Source: Orbaceae bacterium ESL0727
Lineage (GTDB): Bacteria > Pseudomonadota > Gammaproteobacteria > Enterobacterales > Orbaceae
Assembly (NCBI GenBank): GCA_029433345.1
Contig: JAQTHY010000001.1
Coordinates: 1,116,001 to 1,180,000, forward strand
Length of the DNA: 64,000 nt
Direction: 5' to 3'
The notes beneath the pieces are model-generated. The model saw nothing but the letters and a program-made list of their open reading frames with translations. It searched no databases and had not been told where the DNA came from. The stretch's first letter is position 1. Each line of letters starts with the position of its first letter. Both the position numbers and the translations under genes were made by a program. Positions 42,858 through 50,529 of this stretch are shown piece by piece.

Positions 42858-43769
42858 TTAGTGATCGTCACTATAACCTAGACTGCGTAAGGCACGTTCA
42901 TCATCCGCCCAACCTGCTTTGACTTTGACCCAAAGTTCAAGATGGACTTTGGCATCAAAAAAGGCTTGCATATCTTTACGTGCTTCGATACCAATCTGTT
43001 TGATTTTTTCCCCTTTACTGCCGATGACCATCTTTTTTTGCCCTTCACGTTCAACCAAAATGAGTCCGTTGATGCGATATAGGCCGGTTTTTTCATCGAT
43101 TTTGAATTGTTCTATCTCAACGGTGACAGAATAAGGGAGTTCTTCGCCAAGAAAGCGCATCAGTTTTTCGCGAATGATTTCTGATGCCATAAAGCGTTGT
43201 GAGCGATCGGTAATATAATCGTCTGGGAAATGGTGTTCGCCTTCGGGTAAATATTTTTTGACGATGGATTTGATCGTATTTACCCCTTCGCCGGTTTCGG
43301 CACTAATAGGGATAGCTTCGATAAAATGGACTTTTTTACTGATCTCTGTGATATGCGGGAGGAGTTGGCTTTTGTCCGCAATATTATCAATTTTATTGAT
43401 CACCAGCAAAATTGGGCATTTACATTGTTTGAGTTTTTCGGCAACCATGTCATCGTCTTCGTTCCAACGTGTGCCTTCTACGACAAAGAGCACCAGTTCG
43501 ACATCACCGATTGAGCTGCTGGCTGCGCGATTCATTAAGCGATTAATGGCGCGTTTTTCTTCTAGATGAAGGCCAGGGGTATCGATATAGATAATTTGAT
43601 CGTCACCTTCGGTATCGATACCGAGAATGCGGTGACGCGTGGTTTGTGCTTTACGTGAAGTGATTGAGATTTTTTGGCCTAATAATCGGTTAAGCAGTGT
43701 GGATTTACCAACGTTAGGGCGTCCGACGATTGCAACAAAGCCGCAGTGTTTTTTTGTCTCTACCATCAT
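42858..43769 (-). CDS. era: GTPase Era
   Basis: Essential GTPase that binds the 3' end of 16S rRNA during 30S maturation. The 303-aa protein (E. coli 301) has G1 [17 protein letters not shown]2/G3 with [15 protein letters not shown]4 NKID and G5 [10 protein letters not shown]-terminal KH domain follows with [20 protein letters not shown]. It is the last gene of the lepA-lepB-rnc-era order. Unlike enterics, where rnc and era nearly overlap, 193 bp separate them here and recO does not follow. Start ATG 43769 or the adjacent ATG 43766. Confidence 0.97.
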   Translation of the reverse strand: MMVETKKHCGFVAIVGRPNVGKSTLLNRLLGQKISITSRKAQTTRHRILGIDTEGDDQIIYIDTPGLHLEEKRAINRLMNRAASSSIGDVELVLFVVEGTRWNEDDDMVAEKLKQCKCPILLVINKIDNIADKSQLLPHITEISKKVHFIEAIPISAETGEGVNTIKSIVKKYLPEGEHHFPDDYITDRSQRFMASEIIREKLMRFLGEELPYSVTVEIEQFKIDEKTGLYRINGLILVEREGQKKMVIGSKGEKIKQIGIEARKDMQAFFDAKVHLELWVKVKAGWADDERALRSLGYSDDH

Positions 43770-43897
43770 ATGCTCTCATTATCATTAAAAATGGTTGTCT
43801 ATAAATTCCGTAGATTGTTATCTGCGAAATGGTGGGGTGGGATTGCTTGGATAAACTATTTTATCAATCCCATTTTTTTAAATATTTTCAATATGTA

Positions 43898-43913
43898 ATG
43901 AGTATATACTCAT
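43898..43913. promoter_or_regulatory. Perfect 16-bp palindrome between rnc and era
   Basis: ATGAGTATATACTCAT is fully self-complementary and lies in the unusual 193-bp rnc-era gap, 129 bp upstream of the era start. It could be a regulator site or part of an era promoter. No known consensus was matched. Confidence 0.5.
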
Positions 43914-43962
43914 CGTCTTATAAAGTGAACGGAAAAGATAAATGGTTAAGAATGATTAGCCA

Positions 43963-44637
43963 TTATTTTATTCCGAGCGTATTTAAGGCAAGCTCGGCGG
44001 CGGCTTGTTCTGCTTTTCGGCGACTGAGTCCACGTCCGAGGTATTCATGCTGATCACCTTCAATTTTACATTGCACAAGAAACTCTTGTTCGTGATTTTC
44101 GCCAACGACTTCGATAATTAAATATAACGGCCTTTCTTGATGAATACCTTGTAGATATTCTTGTAATCTTGTTTTGGCATCTTTTTGTTTGATACCAGGT
44201 TTGATGTCATTGAGGCGCGATATATACCAAGTGAGAATTAATTGGCGGATGGTGTCGACATTGCTATCTAAATAGATAGCACCGATAATGGCTTCTACCG
44301 CGTCGGCAATAATGGATTCACGTCGGAAGCCACCGCTTTTTAATTCGCCTTGGCCTAAGATAAGCCAATCACCTAAACCAAATGCTTTACCCATCACGGC
44401 TAAGGTTTGTCCACAGACTAAACTGGATCGCATTTGGCTGAGGTCGCCTTCATCAACAAGGGGAAAACGGTGAAAGAGTTCGTCGGCAATGACAAAACTT
44501 AAAATTGAGTCACCTAAAAATTCGAGCCTTTCGTTATGTACTTTACTGGCACTGCGATGTGTGAGTGCATGTTGGAGTAATGCTTCATTTTGAAAATGGT
44601 AGCCTAAGGCTTTTTGTATTTCACTAAATTTTTTCAT
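43963..44637 (-). CDS. rnc: Ribonuclease III
   Basis: Double-strand-specific endoribonuclease for rRNA and mRNA processing. The 224-aa protein (E. coli 226) has the catalytic [20 protein letters not shown] near residue 34 and [20 protein letters not shown] near residue 108, which hold the metal-binding acidic residues. The C-terminal double-stranded RNA binding domain starts [10 protein letters not shown] and ends [14 protein letters not shown]. It follows lepB by 73 bp. A hairpin in the lepB leader (45781) is a candidate autoregulatory cleavage site. Confidence 0.97.
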   Translation of the reverse strand: MKKFSEIQKALGYHFQNEALLQHALTHRSASKVHNERLEFLGDSILSFVIADELFHRFPLVDEGDLSQMRSSLVCGQTLAVMGKAFGLGDWLILGQGELKSGGFRRESIIADAVEAIIGAIYLDSNVDTIRQLILTWYISRLNDIKPGIKQKDAKTRLQEYLQGIHQERPLYLIIEVVGENHEQEFLVQCKIEGDQHEYLGRGLSRRKAEQAAAELALNTLGIK

Positions 44638-44710
44638 TATGCTGTTTATATATCACTCTTAAAATACGGTTATCACTGATTGTGCATAACCGTTGGGTCA
44701 CCTTTTATCA

Positions 44711-45712
44711 TTAATGGATACGACCAATCCGATTAAATCGAACACCCGTTGGCCATTCATCAGGTTGTTTTTCAAAACTGATCCAAATCACAGAAGCGCG
44801 GCCGACAAAATTCTTTTCGGGTACAAAACCGAAGTAACGGCTATCACCACTGTTGTCACGGTTATCGCCCATCATAAAATAGTTCCCTTCAGGGACAACC
44901 CAGGTGGCGAGGGGTTGATTATTTTGGTGGTAAAAATAGCTCGGATCTTCTTGTGTATTTTGGGTTAGCAAAATTGTGTGTGTGACCTTACCTAAGGTTT
45001 CTTGCTGGATATTCATATCAAAGGTAGCGATTGATTCTGAATCAGTAATATTTTCTTGTTTATATTGCGTTAAAGTATAGAAATTGGGATTCGGTTTGAA
45101 GCGGTTATGGACTTCTTTCCATTGACTGGCTTCTGGTTCAGAATAGTGTAAATCAAGTGGCTCAAGCTGTTGGCCCGTACAATTTTGATCATTTGTTTGG
45201 CAAGCGGGGTAGATTAATAACTGTTTTTCTTTGACGAGATAAACAATTTTATCACCGGGTAGACCAACGACACGTTTGATGAGATCCATCTGTGATCCAT
45301 TAGGGTGTTTGAATACCGCAACATCACCACGTTGGGGTTTCCCTGTCTCAATTAATACGTTATTCATGAGAGGATCGCGGATGCCATAGGCGTATTTTTC
45401 AACAGCAATAAAATCGCCAATTAGCAATGTTTGCATCATGGAACCTGATGGAATTTGGAAGGGCTCATAGATAAATGATCGAATAATAAATACCACAAAT
45501 AAGACAGGAAAAAACGAGGCTAGCCCTTCTACCCAACCTTTAGGTTTGCCCACTTCTGCTAATATGCTGCCGTCAATATCACCGTTGCATTGTTGGCGCA
45601 CTTCTTCAACTTTACGTTGTCGAGCTGGCTTCCATTTGAATTTTTCTAATCCCCAAAAGATGCCGGTTATTAAGGTGGCGAATGTTAATATGATGGCAAA
45701 GGTTCCAGCCAT
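44711..45712 (-). CDS. lepB: Signal peptidase I
   Basis: Inner-membrane protease that removes signal peptides from secreted proteins. The 333-aa protein (E. coli 324) has two N-terminal spans (residues ~2-22 and ~67-83). The catalytic Ser lies in QIPSGSMMQTLLIGDFI and the Lys in DLIKRVVGLPGDKIVYL. The C-terminal box MMGDNRDNSGDSRYFGFVP is intact. It lies between lepA and rnc in the usual order, 247 bp after lepA. Confidence 0.97.
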   Translation of the reverse strand: MAGTFAIILTFATLITGIFWGLEKFKWKPARQRKVEEVRQQCNGDIDGSILAEVGKPKGWVEGLASFFPVLFVVFIIRSFIYEPFQIPSGSMMQTLLIGDFIAVEKYAYGIRDPLMNNVLIETGKPQRGDVAVFKHPNGSQMDLIKRVVGLPGDKIVYLVKEKQLLIYPACQTNDQNCTGQQLEPLDLHYSEPEASQWKEVHNRFKPNPNFYTLTQYKQENITDSESIATFDMNIQQETLGKVTHTILLTQNTQEDPSYFYHQNNQPLATWVVPEGNYFMMGDNRDNSGDSRYFGFVPEKNFVGRASVIWISFEKQPDEWPTGVRFNRIGRIH

Positions 45713-45780
45713 TATGATTCCTCTTTAACTAGTTAGTGTAATATTTAATCTGTATTGATTACCCTTCAAGATGGTGCTTT

Positions 45781-45802
45781 TCCGCTAGATTTTGCTAGCG
45801 GA
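45781..45802 (-). other. Stem-loop in the lepA-lepB gap
   Basis: TCCGCTAG (45781-45788) and CTAGCGGA (45795-45802) form a perfect 8-bp stem with a 6-nt loop, about 70 nt upstream of lepB. No U-tract follows on the minus strand. It may be a leader structure of lepB-rnc rather than a terminator of lepA. Confidence 0.5.
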
Positions 45803-45959
45803 CATAAAAAGAGAAGGGACGTTATTGGACTCTCCCCTAAAATCCAACGGATTAGGTTTGTTATCTATTATTGGCTATCTGTTGTTTGTTATCTATGAAC
45901 AATAGAAAATTCAATAAAATCAAACTAATAAAATCAGTTTTTAGGGTAAGTATCATCTA

Positions 45960-47756
45960 TTAATCTTTTCCTACATGCAAGATAGCTAAAAATGCTTCTT
46001 GTGGTAATTCGACATTTCCCACCTGTTTCATGCGTTTTTTACCTTCTTTCTGTTTTTGTAAGAGTTTTTTCTTACGGCTTACATCGCCACCATAGCATTT
46101 TGCTAAGACGTTTTTGCGTAACTGCTTAACGGTTGATCGTGCAATGATATGATTGCCAATAGCGGCTTGGATCGCAATGTCGAATTGTTGTCGTGGAATC
46201 AGATCGCGCATTTTTTCGACCAATTCCCGACCGCGATAAGGCGCATTATCTCGGTGTGTGATTAAGGCTAATGCATCGACGCGTTCGCCATTGATTAAGA
46301 TATCTAAGCGGACCATATCGGCGACTTGGAAGCGTTTAAAGCTATAATCGAGTGAGGCATAACCGCGAGAAGTCGATTTGAGTTTGTCAAAAAAGTCTAA
46401 TACGACTTCGTTCAGCGGGATTTCATAGGTTAACGACACTTGGTTACCGTGATAAACCATATGCGTTTGTACACCACGTTTTTCAACACAAAGTGTGATG
46501 ACATTCCCTAAATAGGCTTGTGGTACAAGGATATTACATTCGGCAATCGGTTCACGCAGTTCTTGGATATTATTGACTGCGGGCAATTTGGCCGGGCTAT
46601 CAACATAAACGGTCTCATCGGCTGTGGTTAAGACTTCGTAGACAACCGTCGGTGCGGTTGTAATCAGATCGAGATTGTATTCGCGTTCTAATCGTTCTTG
46701 GATGATCTCCATATGGAGTAAACCAAGGAAACCACAGCGGAAACCAAAGCCTAAGGCACCTGAATTTTCGGGTTCATAAAAGAGTGATGCGTCGTTTAAG
46801 CTTAATTTACCCAGTGCGTCGCGGAAAGATTCATAATCATCAGAACTGGTTGGAAAGAGCCCCGCATAGACTTGCGGTTTCACTTTCTTAAAGCCAGGTA
46901 AAGGATGGCTTGCAGGATTATGTGCTAGCGTTAAGGTATCACCGACTGGCGCGCCTAAGATATCTTTAATTGCACAGACAACCCAACCCACTTCTCCACA
47001 ATTGAGGCTATCTTTATCAATCTGTTTTGGCGTGAAGATTCCTAGGCGATCGACATTATAGGTCATGCCGGTACTCATCACTTTGATTTTATCGCCTTTG
47101 TGCAGTTTGCCATTTTTGATGCGAATTAAGGATACCACACCTAAATAGTTGTCGAACCAAGAATCAATAATCAATGCTTGTAGTGGTGCATCTGAATCGC
47201 CTTCTGGTGGCGGGATCTCTTTGACTAGGCGTTCTAATACATCTATTACCCCGACACCGGTTTTAGCTGAGCAGCGTACTGCATCGGTGGCATCAATGCC
47301 GACGATATCTTCGATTTCAGCAGCGACTCGTTCTGGTTCGGCGGCAGGTAGATCGATTTTATTAAGAACAGGGACAACTTCCAGGTTCATGTCTAAGGCG
47401 GTATAACAGTTAGCTAATGTTTGTGCTTCAACGCCTTGCCCTGCATCGACAACAAGTAGTGCGCCTTCACAGGCGGCAAGTGAACGCGATACTTCATACG
47501 AAAAGTCAACATGTCCAGGCGTGTCAATGAAGTTTAGCTGATAAGTTTGGCCATCTTTCGCTTGATAATCTAGGGTGACACTTTGCGCTTTTATCGTAAT
47601 ACCACGCTCACGTTCGAGATCCATCGAATCTAGAACTTGTGCTTCCATTTCACGATCACTTAGCCCACCGCAAATTTGGATAATACGGTCAGATAGCGTC
47701 GATTTACCATGGTCAATATGAGCAATAATTGAAAAATTGCGAATATTTTTATTCAT
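45960..47756 (-). CDS. lepA: Elongation factor 4 (LepA)
   Basis: Ribosome-associated translational GTPase with roles in initiation and 30S biogenesis under stress. I choose ATG 47756 ([20 protein letters not shown]). The longer frame begins with a TTG at 47789 and adds an unlikely [11 protein letters not shown]. The 598-aa result matches E. coli (599). G motifs are [42 protein letters not shown] and [13 protein letters not shown]. The LepA-specific C-terminal domain is intact ([20 protein letters not shown]). It heads the lepA-lepB-rnc-era order. Confidence 0.97.
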   Translation of the reverse strand: MNKNIRNFSIIAHIDHGKSTLSDRIIQICGGLSDREMEAQVLDSMDLERERGITIKAQSVTLDYQAKDGQTYQLNFIDTPGHVDFSYEVSRSLAACEGALLVVDAGQGVEAQTLANCYTALDMNLEVVPVLNKIDLPAAEPERVAAEIEDIVGIDATDAVRCSAKTGVGVIDVLERLVKEIPPPEGDSDAPLQALIIDSWFDNYLGVVSLIRIKNGKLHKGDKIKVMSTGMTYNVDRLGIFTPKQIDKDSLNCGEVGWVVCAIKDILGAPVGDTLTLAHNPASHPLPGFKKVKPQVYAGLFPTSSDDYESFRDALGKLSLNDASLFYEPENSGALGFGFRCGFLGLLHMEIIQERLEREYNLDLITTAPTVVYEVLTTADETVYVDSPAKLPAVNNIQELREPIAECNILVPQAYLGNVITLCVEKRGVQTHMVYHGNQVSLTYEIPLNEVVLDFFDKLKSTSRGYASLDYSFKRFQVADMVRLDILINGERVDALALITHRDNAPYRGRELVEKMRDLIPRQQFDIAIQAAIGNHIIARSTVKQLRKNVLAKCYGGDVSRKKKLLQKQKEGKKRMKQVGNVELPQEAFLAILHVGKD

Positions 47757-47841
47757 ATTAATCGTTACAGTTAAAAATTTAAGTAGCAATAAAAGTAGGC
47801 ATTCTACACATTAATGGCCGGCAAGCATAGCCTTATCGATA

Positions 47842-49026
47842 TTATGAGGGTGATTTCTCGGTAATATTTTGTGCGATGCGTTCAATAGTTGTTAAGGGTA
47901 AATTACCAATAATAATGATATTTTTTTTATTTAAATTGGTGGAAAAAATGGTTCTCCCGCCTTGCTGAATAAGTTGATTGGTTGGCGTGGTTTGTTCATC
48001 GGAAATATTGACCGTAAATGAAAATACACCATCAGAAAAGAGTTTTGTTGCGATATCGGAATTGTAAAAACTGATATTATAGGCGGCAATTTCTTTAAAA
48101 CCGGTTGGTAGCCAAGTCAGTTGCCATTCATCTAGGTTATTATTCTTTTTCTCAATAGCTAGCAAAATGGGGTAAGTTCGGTTATCGATGTAGTTTAAGA
48201 GCTTTTTCTTATCAAAATTTTGATTAAATTCGACCACTTTCATCTGTTGTAGTAGTTCGTTATTGAGATCGATCAAATCAATGCGTAAGGGTAAATAAGT
48301 TTCATCGTCAATCCAGACAACATAATTATAGCGATCTTTATCTTTTGCGATAATTCTAATTAATTGTACGCTGCGGTTAGCCGTTCTTGTTTTACCTAAT
48401 AGGATAAAATCATAGGTATTGGCAAGTTGTTTGAAATCATTATAGATGACATCTGGAAAGGCTTCGACAATTCGCGGACTTGTGATAGAAAAGGACGCAC
48501 TATCCGGCTGGAAGTAGCTGGTAATATTATGATGTAAAATAATCTCTTTAGCAGGGCCTTCTAAGTAAAGTAAATGCGCCGCAGCGTCGTTATTTTTAAC
48601 GTTACTATTTCTATGGATGAGTGACTCTGGGGTTGTTGCGCCGATATGGCTATATTCGAATGTAGTCACATATTGATTTTTATCTTGGGTAATAAAATTA
48701 ATTTGATAATTTTGGGTTTGTACCGCGTTATTCATTTTATTGAGTAAATTGATCGCATCGTCGGTATCCGTTGCCAAACAAACTGAAGAAAATAGCAGGC
48801 TAAGTAGAGGGAAAAATAGTGTTAGTAAGGTTTTCCCTTGTTTACGTGGTAAGGTTTTAGCCACCTTATTTTGATTAGGCTGATATGTGGTTATGTGATT
48901 TAGTCGATTGTGGTTGGTAAAATAAGGCGGAAAAAAAAGATTGATAAGGCGTTGACCTATAATCAATCGATTTTTGTCCGCGCCTTTATGGGAAAGTCTA
49001 TTATTGATAATAACGAATAAATTCAT
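47842..49026 (-). CDS. rseB: Sigma-E regulatory protein RseB
   Basis: Periplasmic protein that binds RseA and senses mislocalised outer-membrane proteins or LPS, shielding RseA from DegS. The signal-peptide hydrophobic core LLTLFFPLLSLLFSSVCLA ends near residue 85 of the frame opened at ATG 49026. That is far too late for an export signal, and no ribosome binding site is visible there. A GTG at 48864 would give VAKTLPRKQGKTLLTLFFP, a normal signal peptide, and a 340-aa protein (E. coli 318). I suspect that start. The mature part has the MucB/RseB pattern (INLLNKMNNAVQTQNYQINF, YVTTFEYSH). It follows rseA directly. Confidence 0.88.
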   Translation of the reverse strand: MNLFVIINNRLSHKGADKNRLIIGQRLINLFFPPYFTNHNRLNHITTYQPNQNKVAKTLPRKQGKTLLTLFFPLLSLLFSSVCLATDTDDAINLLNKMNNAVQTQNYQINFITQDKNQYVTTFEYSHIGATTPESLIHRNSNVKNNDAAAHLLYLEGPAKEIILHHNITSYFQPDSASFSITSPRIVEAFPDVIYNDFKQLANTYDFILLGKTRTANRSVQLIRIIAKDKDRYNYVVWIDDETYLPLRIDLIDLNNELLQQMKVVEFNQNFDKKKLLNYIDNRTYPILLAIEKKNNNLDEWQLTWLPTGFKEIAAYNISFYNSDIATKLFSDGVFSFTVNISDEQTTPTNQLIQQGGRTIFSTNLNKKNIIIIGNLPLTTIERIAQNITEKSPS

Positions 49027-49045
49027 TGTAATGCGTAGATTAATT

Positions 49046-49684
49046 TCAATGGGTATTTAATCTTTTTTGCAATTCGTAATCTTGAACTAACAATCGGATT
49101 TTATCATATTGTCTTTTTTCAAAAAGCTGCTGTTCGCTAGGTTGTTGTTCACCTGGTTGTGCAATACCGCCAACCGGCGCAACATTTACACCAATAGGAA
49201 CGGTATTTAAAATAGGTGCGTGGCTGTCGTTTGATTGCCCCTGATGATATTGGACACCGGCAATAATCGCTAAAGTCACACAAGCAGCTAAACCGACTTG
49301 GCTGGTGCGGATTGCCATCTCTTTTAGGTGTGCCCAAAAGAGATTCGGGGATTTAAGACTGTTTAGGTTAGGCATTTCGACGTTAGCGATAGCAGGTTGA
49401 TCTGTTGCAGGTACGCCATATAGATTGTCATTAGCAATTGATTGCGCTACTGCACTTTCGATATCCAACGTTAAGGAACAGCTGTGTAAATTACCTTGCA
49501 TAGCGTCTCTTGCTATATGATAACGATGCCAACAGGCGTGTAAACGTTCATCTTCGGTGATGGTTTGTAAAAAACGATCATCGGTGAACTTGTCATTGAT
49601 GAGTTCACCATCCATCAATGATGAAAGGGTTTCATTCTGTTTTTGTTCTTCTTGCATGGTAAGTTGCATAGTAGATACCTTCAT
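49046..49684 (-). CDS. rseA: Anti-sigma-E factor RseA
   Basis: Single-pass inner-membrane protein that holds RpoE inactive until cleaved by DegS and RseP. The 212-aa protein (E. coli 216) has an N-terminal sigma-binding domain (LSSLMDGELINDKFTDD, then ACWHRYHIARDAMQGN). It has one membrane span near residues 136-152 (GLAACVTLAIIAGVQY) and a periplasmic tail. The frame opens at 49684, overlapping the rpoE stop by one base (TAATG). ATG 49669 has a better ribosome binding site (GAAGG 8 nt upstream) and gives MQLTMQEEQKQN. It is middle gene of rpoE-rseA-rseB. rseC is absent from this locus. Confidence 0.93.
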   Translation of the reverse strand: MKVSTMQLTMQEEQKQNETLSSLMDGELINDKFTDDRFLQTITEDERLHACWHRYHIARDAMQGNLHSCSLTLDIESAVAQSIANDNLYGVPATDQPAIANVEMPNLNSLKSPNLFWAHLKEMAIRTSQVGLAACVTLAIIAGVQYHQGQSNDSHAPILNTVPIGVNVAPVGGIAQPGEQQPSEQQLFEKRQYDKIRLLVQDYELQKRLNTH

Positions 49685-50256
49685 TAACCAACTAGAGGTT
49701 TTATCTTTTCATCGATTGCTTCACGTGCCCTAGAAATTCGTGATCGTACAGTTCCTACAGGCGTATGCATAATATCAGCAATCTCTTCATAACTTAGACC
49801 ATCAATTTCACGTAATGTGATGGCTTTTCGTAAATCTTCAGGTAATGACTTGATCGTTTCAAATACCACTTTTTCAATTTCTTTTGAAAGAATCAGACTT
49901 TCTGGATTGTCAGTATCTTTTAATAAATCAGCACCTTCGTAACTTTCGGCTTCACTGGCATCGATATCTGATGCGGGTGGTCGTCTACCTTGAGCGGTTA
50001 AGTAATTTTTGGCTGTATTGACCGCAATGCGATATAGCCACGTATAAAAAATACTTTCACCTTTAAAAGAGCCCAAAGAGCGATAAGCTTTAATAAATGT
50101 TTCTTGCACAACATCGGGGACTTCAGATGTTAATACATAACGAGAAACCAAATGAGCTAATTTATTTTGATAACGAACCACTAATAGATTGAACGCATTC
50201 TTGTCTCCATGTAGTACGCGATCAACTAGCATTTGGTCTGTTACTTGTTCACTCAT
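49684..50256 (-). CDS. rpoE: RNA polymerase sigma-E factor
   Basis: ECF sigma factor for the envelope stress response. The 190-aa protein (E. coli 191) is highly conserved: VDRVLHGDKNAFNLLVVRYQ, region 2 (DVVQETFIKAYRSLGSFKGE, FYTWLYRIAVNTAKNYL) and region 4 (LPEDLRKAITLREIDGLSYE, GTVRSRISRAREAIDEKI). It heads the rpoE-rseAB operon and a sigma-E-type promoter stands upstream, consistent with the positive autoregulation known in E. coli. Confidence 0.98.
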   Translation of the reverse strand: MSEQVTDQMLVDRVLHGDKNAFNLLVVRYQNKLAHLVSRYVLTSEVPDVVQETFIKAYRSLGSFKGESIFYTWLYRIAVNTAKNYLTAQGRRPPASDIDASEAESYEGADLLKDTDNPESLILSKEIEKVVFETIKSLPEDLRKAITLREIDGLSYEEIADIMHTPVGTVRSRISRAREAIDEKIKPLVG

Positions 50257-50388
50257 CTAAGGCCATTCTCCATCGTATTAACTATCTGTTGGCCTATTTA
50301 CCCTTTATCAGAATTTACTTAATAAGTCTTAGTCTACATACGCATGACTTATTATCAAAAGCTCTTACAAAGATGTGCGCACAAATAG

Positions 50389-50416
50389 TTAGATTACAAA
50401 ATTGCTAAAAAGTTCC
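50389..50416 (-). promoter_or_regulatory. Sigma-E promoter of rpoE (autoregulatory)
   Basis: On the minus strand GGAACTT (50416-50410), a 16-bp spacer and TCTAA (50393-50389) match the sigma-E consensus GGAACTT-N15-19-TCnnA. It lies 133 bp upstream of the rpoE start. Confidence 0.88.
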
Positions 50417-50470
50417 CATTATTTTAATAGAAATCTAATTATTTGTTCTATTAAAAATGGCGTTATCTGT

Positions 50471-50507
50471 AATTTTTACATAAACGTTATATGATTCTGA
50501 AACATTC
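50471..50507 (-). repeat. Dispersed repeat, form A (copy 5)
   Basis: On the minus strand it reads GAATGTTTCAGAATCATATA then ACGTTTATGTAAAAATT. The central part differs from other copies, while both ends are conserved. It lies between the cyaA stop and the sigma-E promoter. Confidence 0.85.
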
Positions 50508-50529
50508 GACAATGGGTTTGATGATTAAA

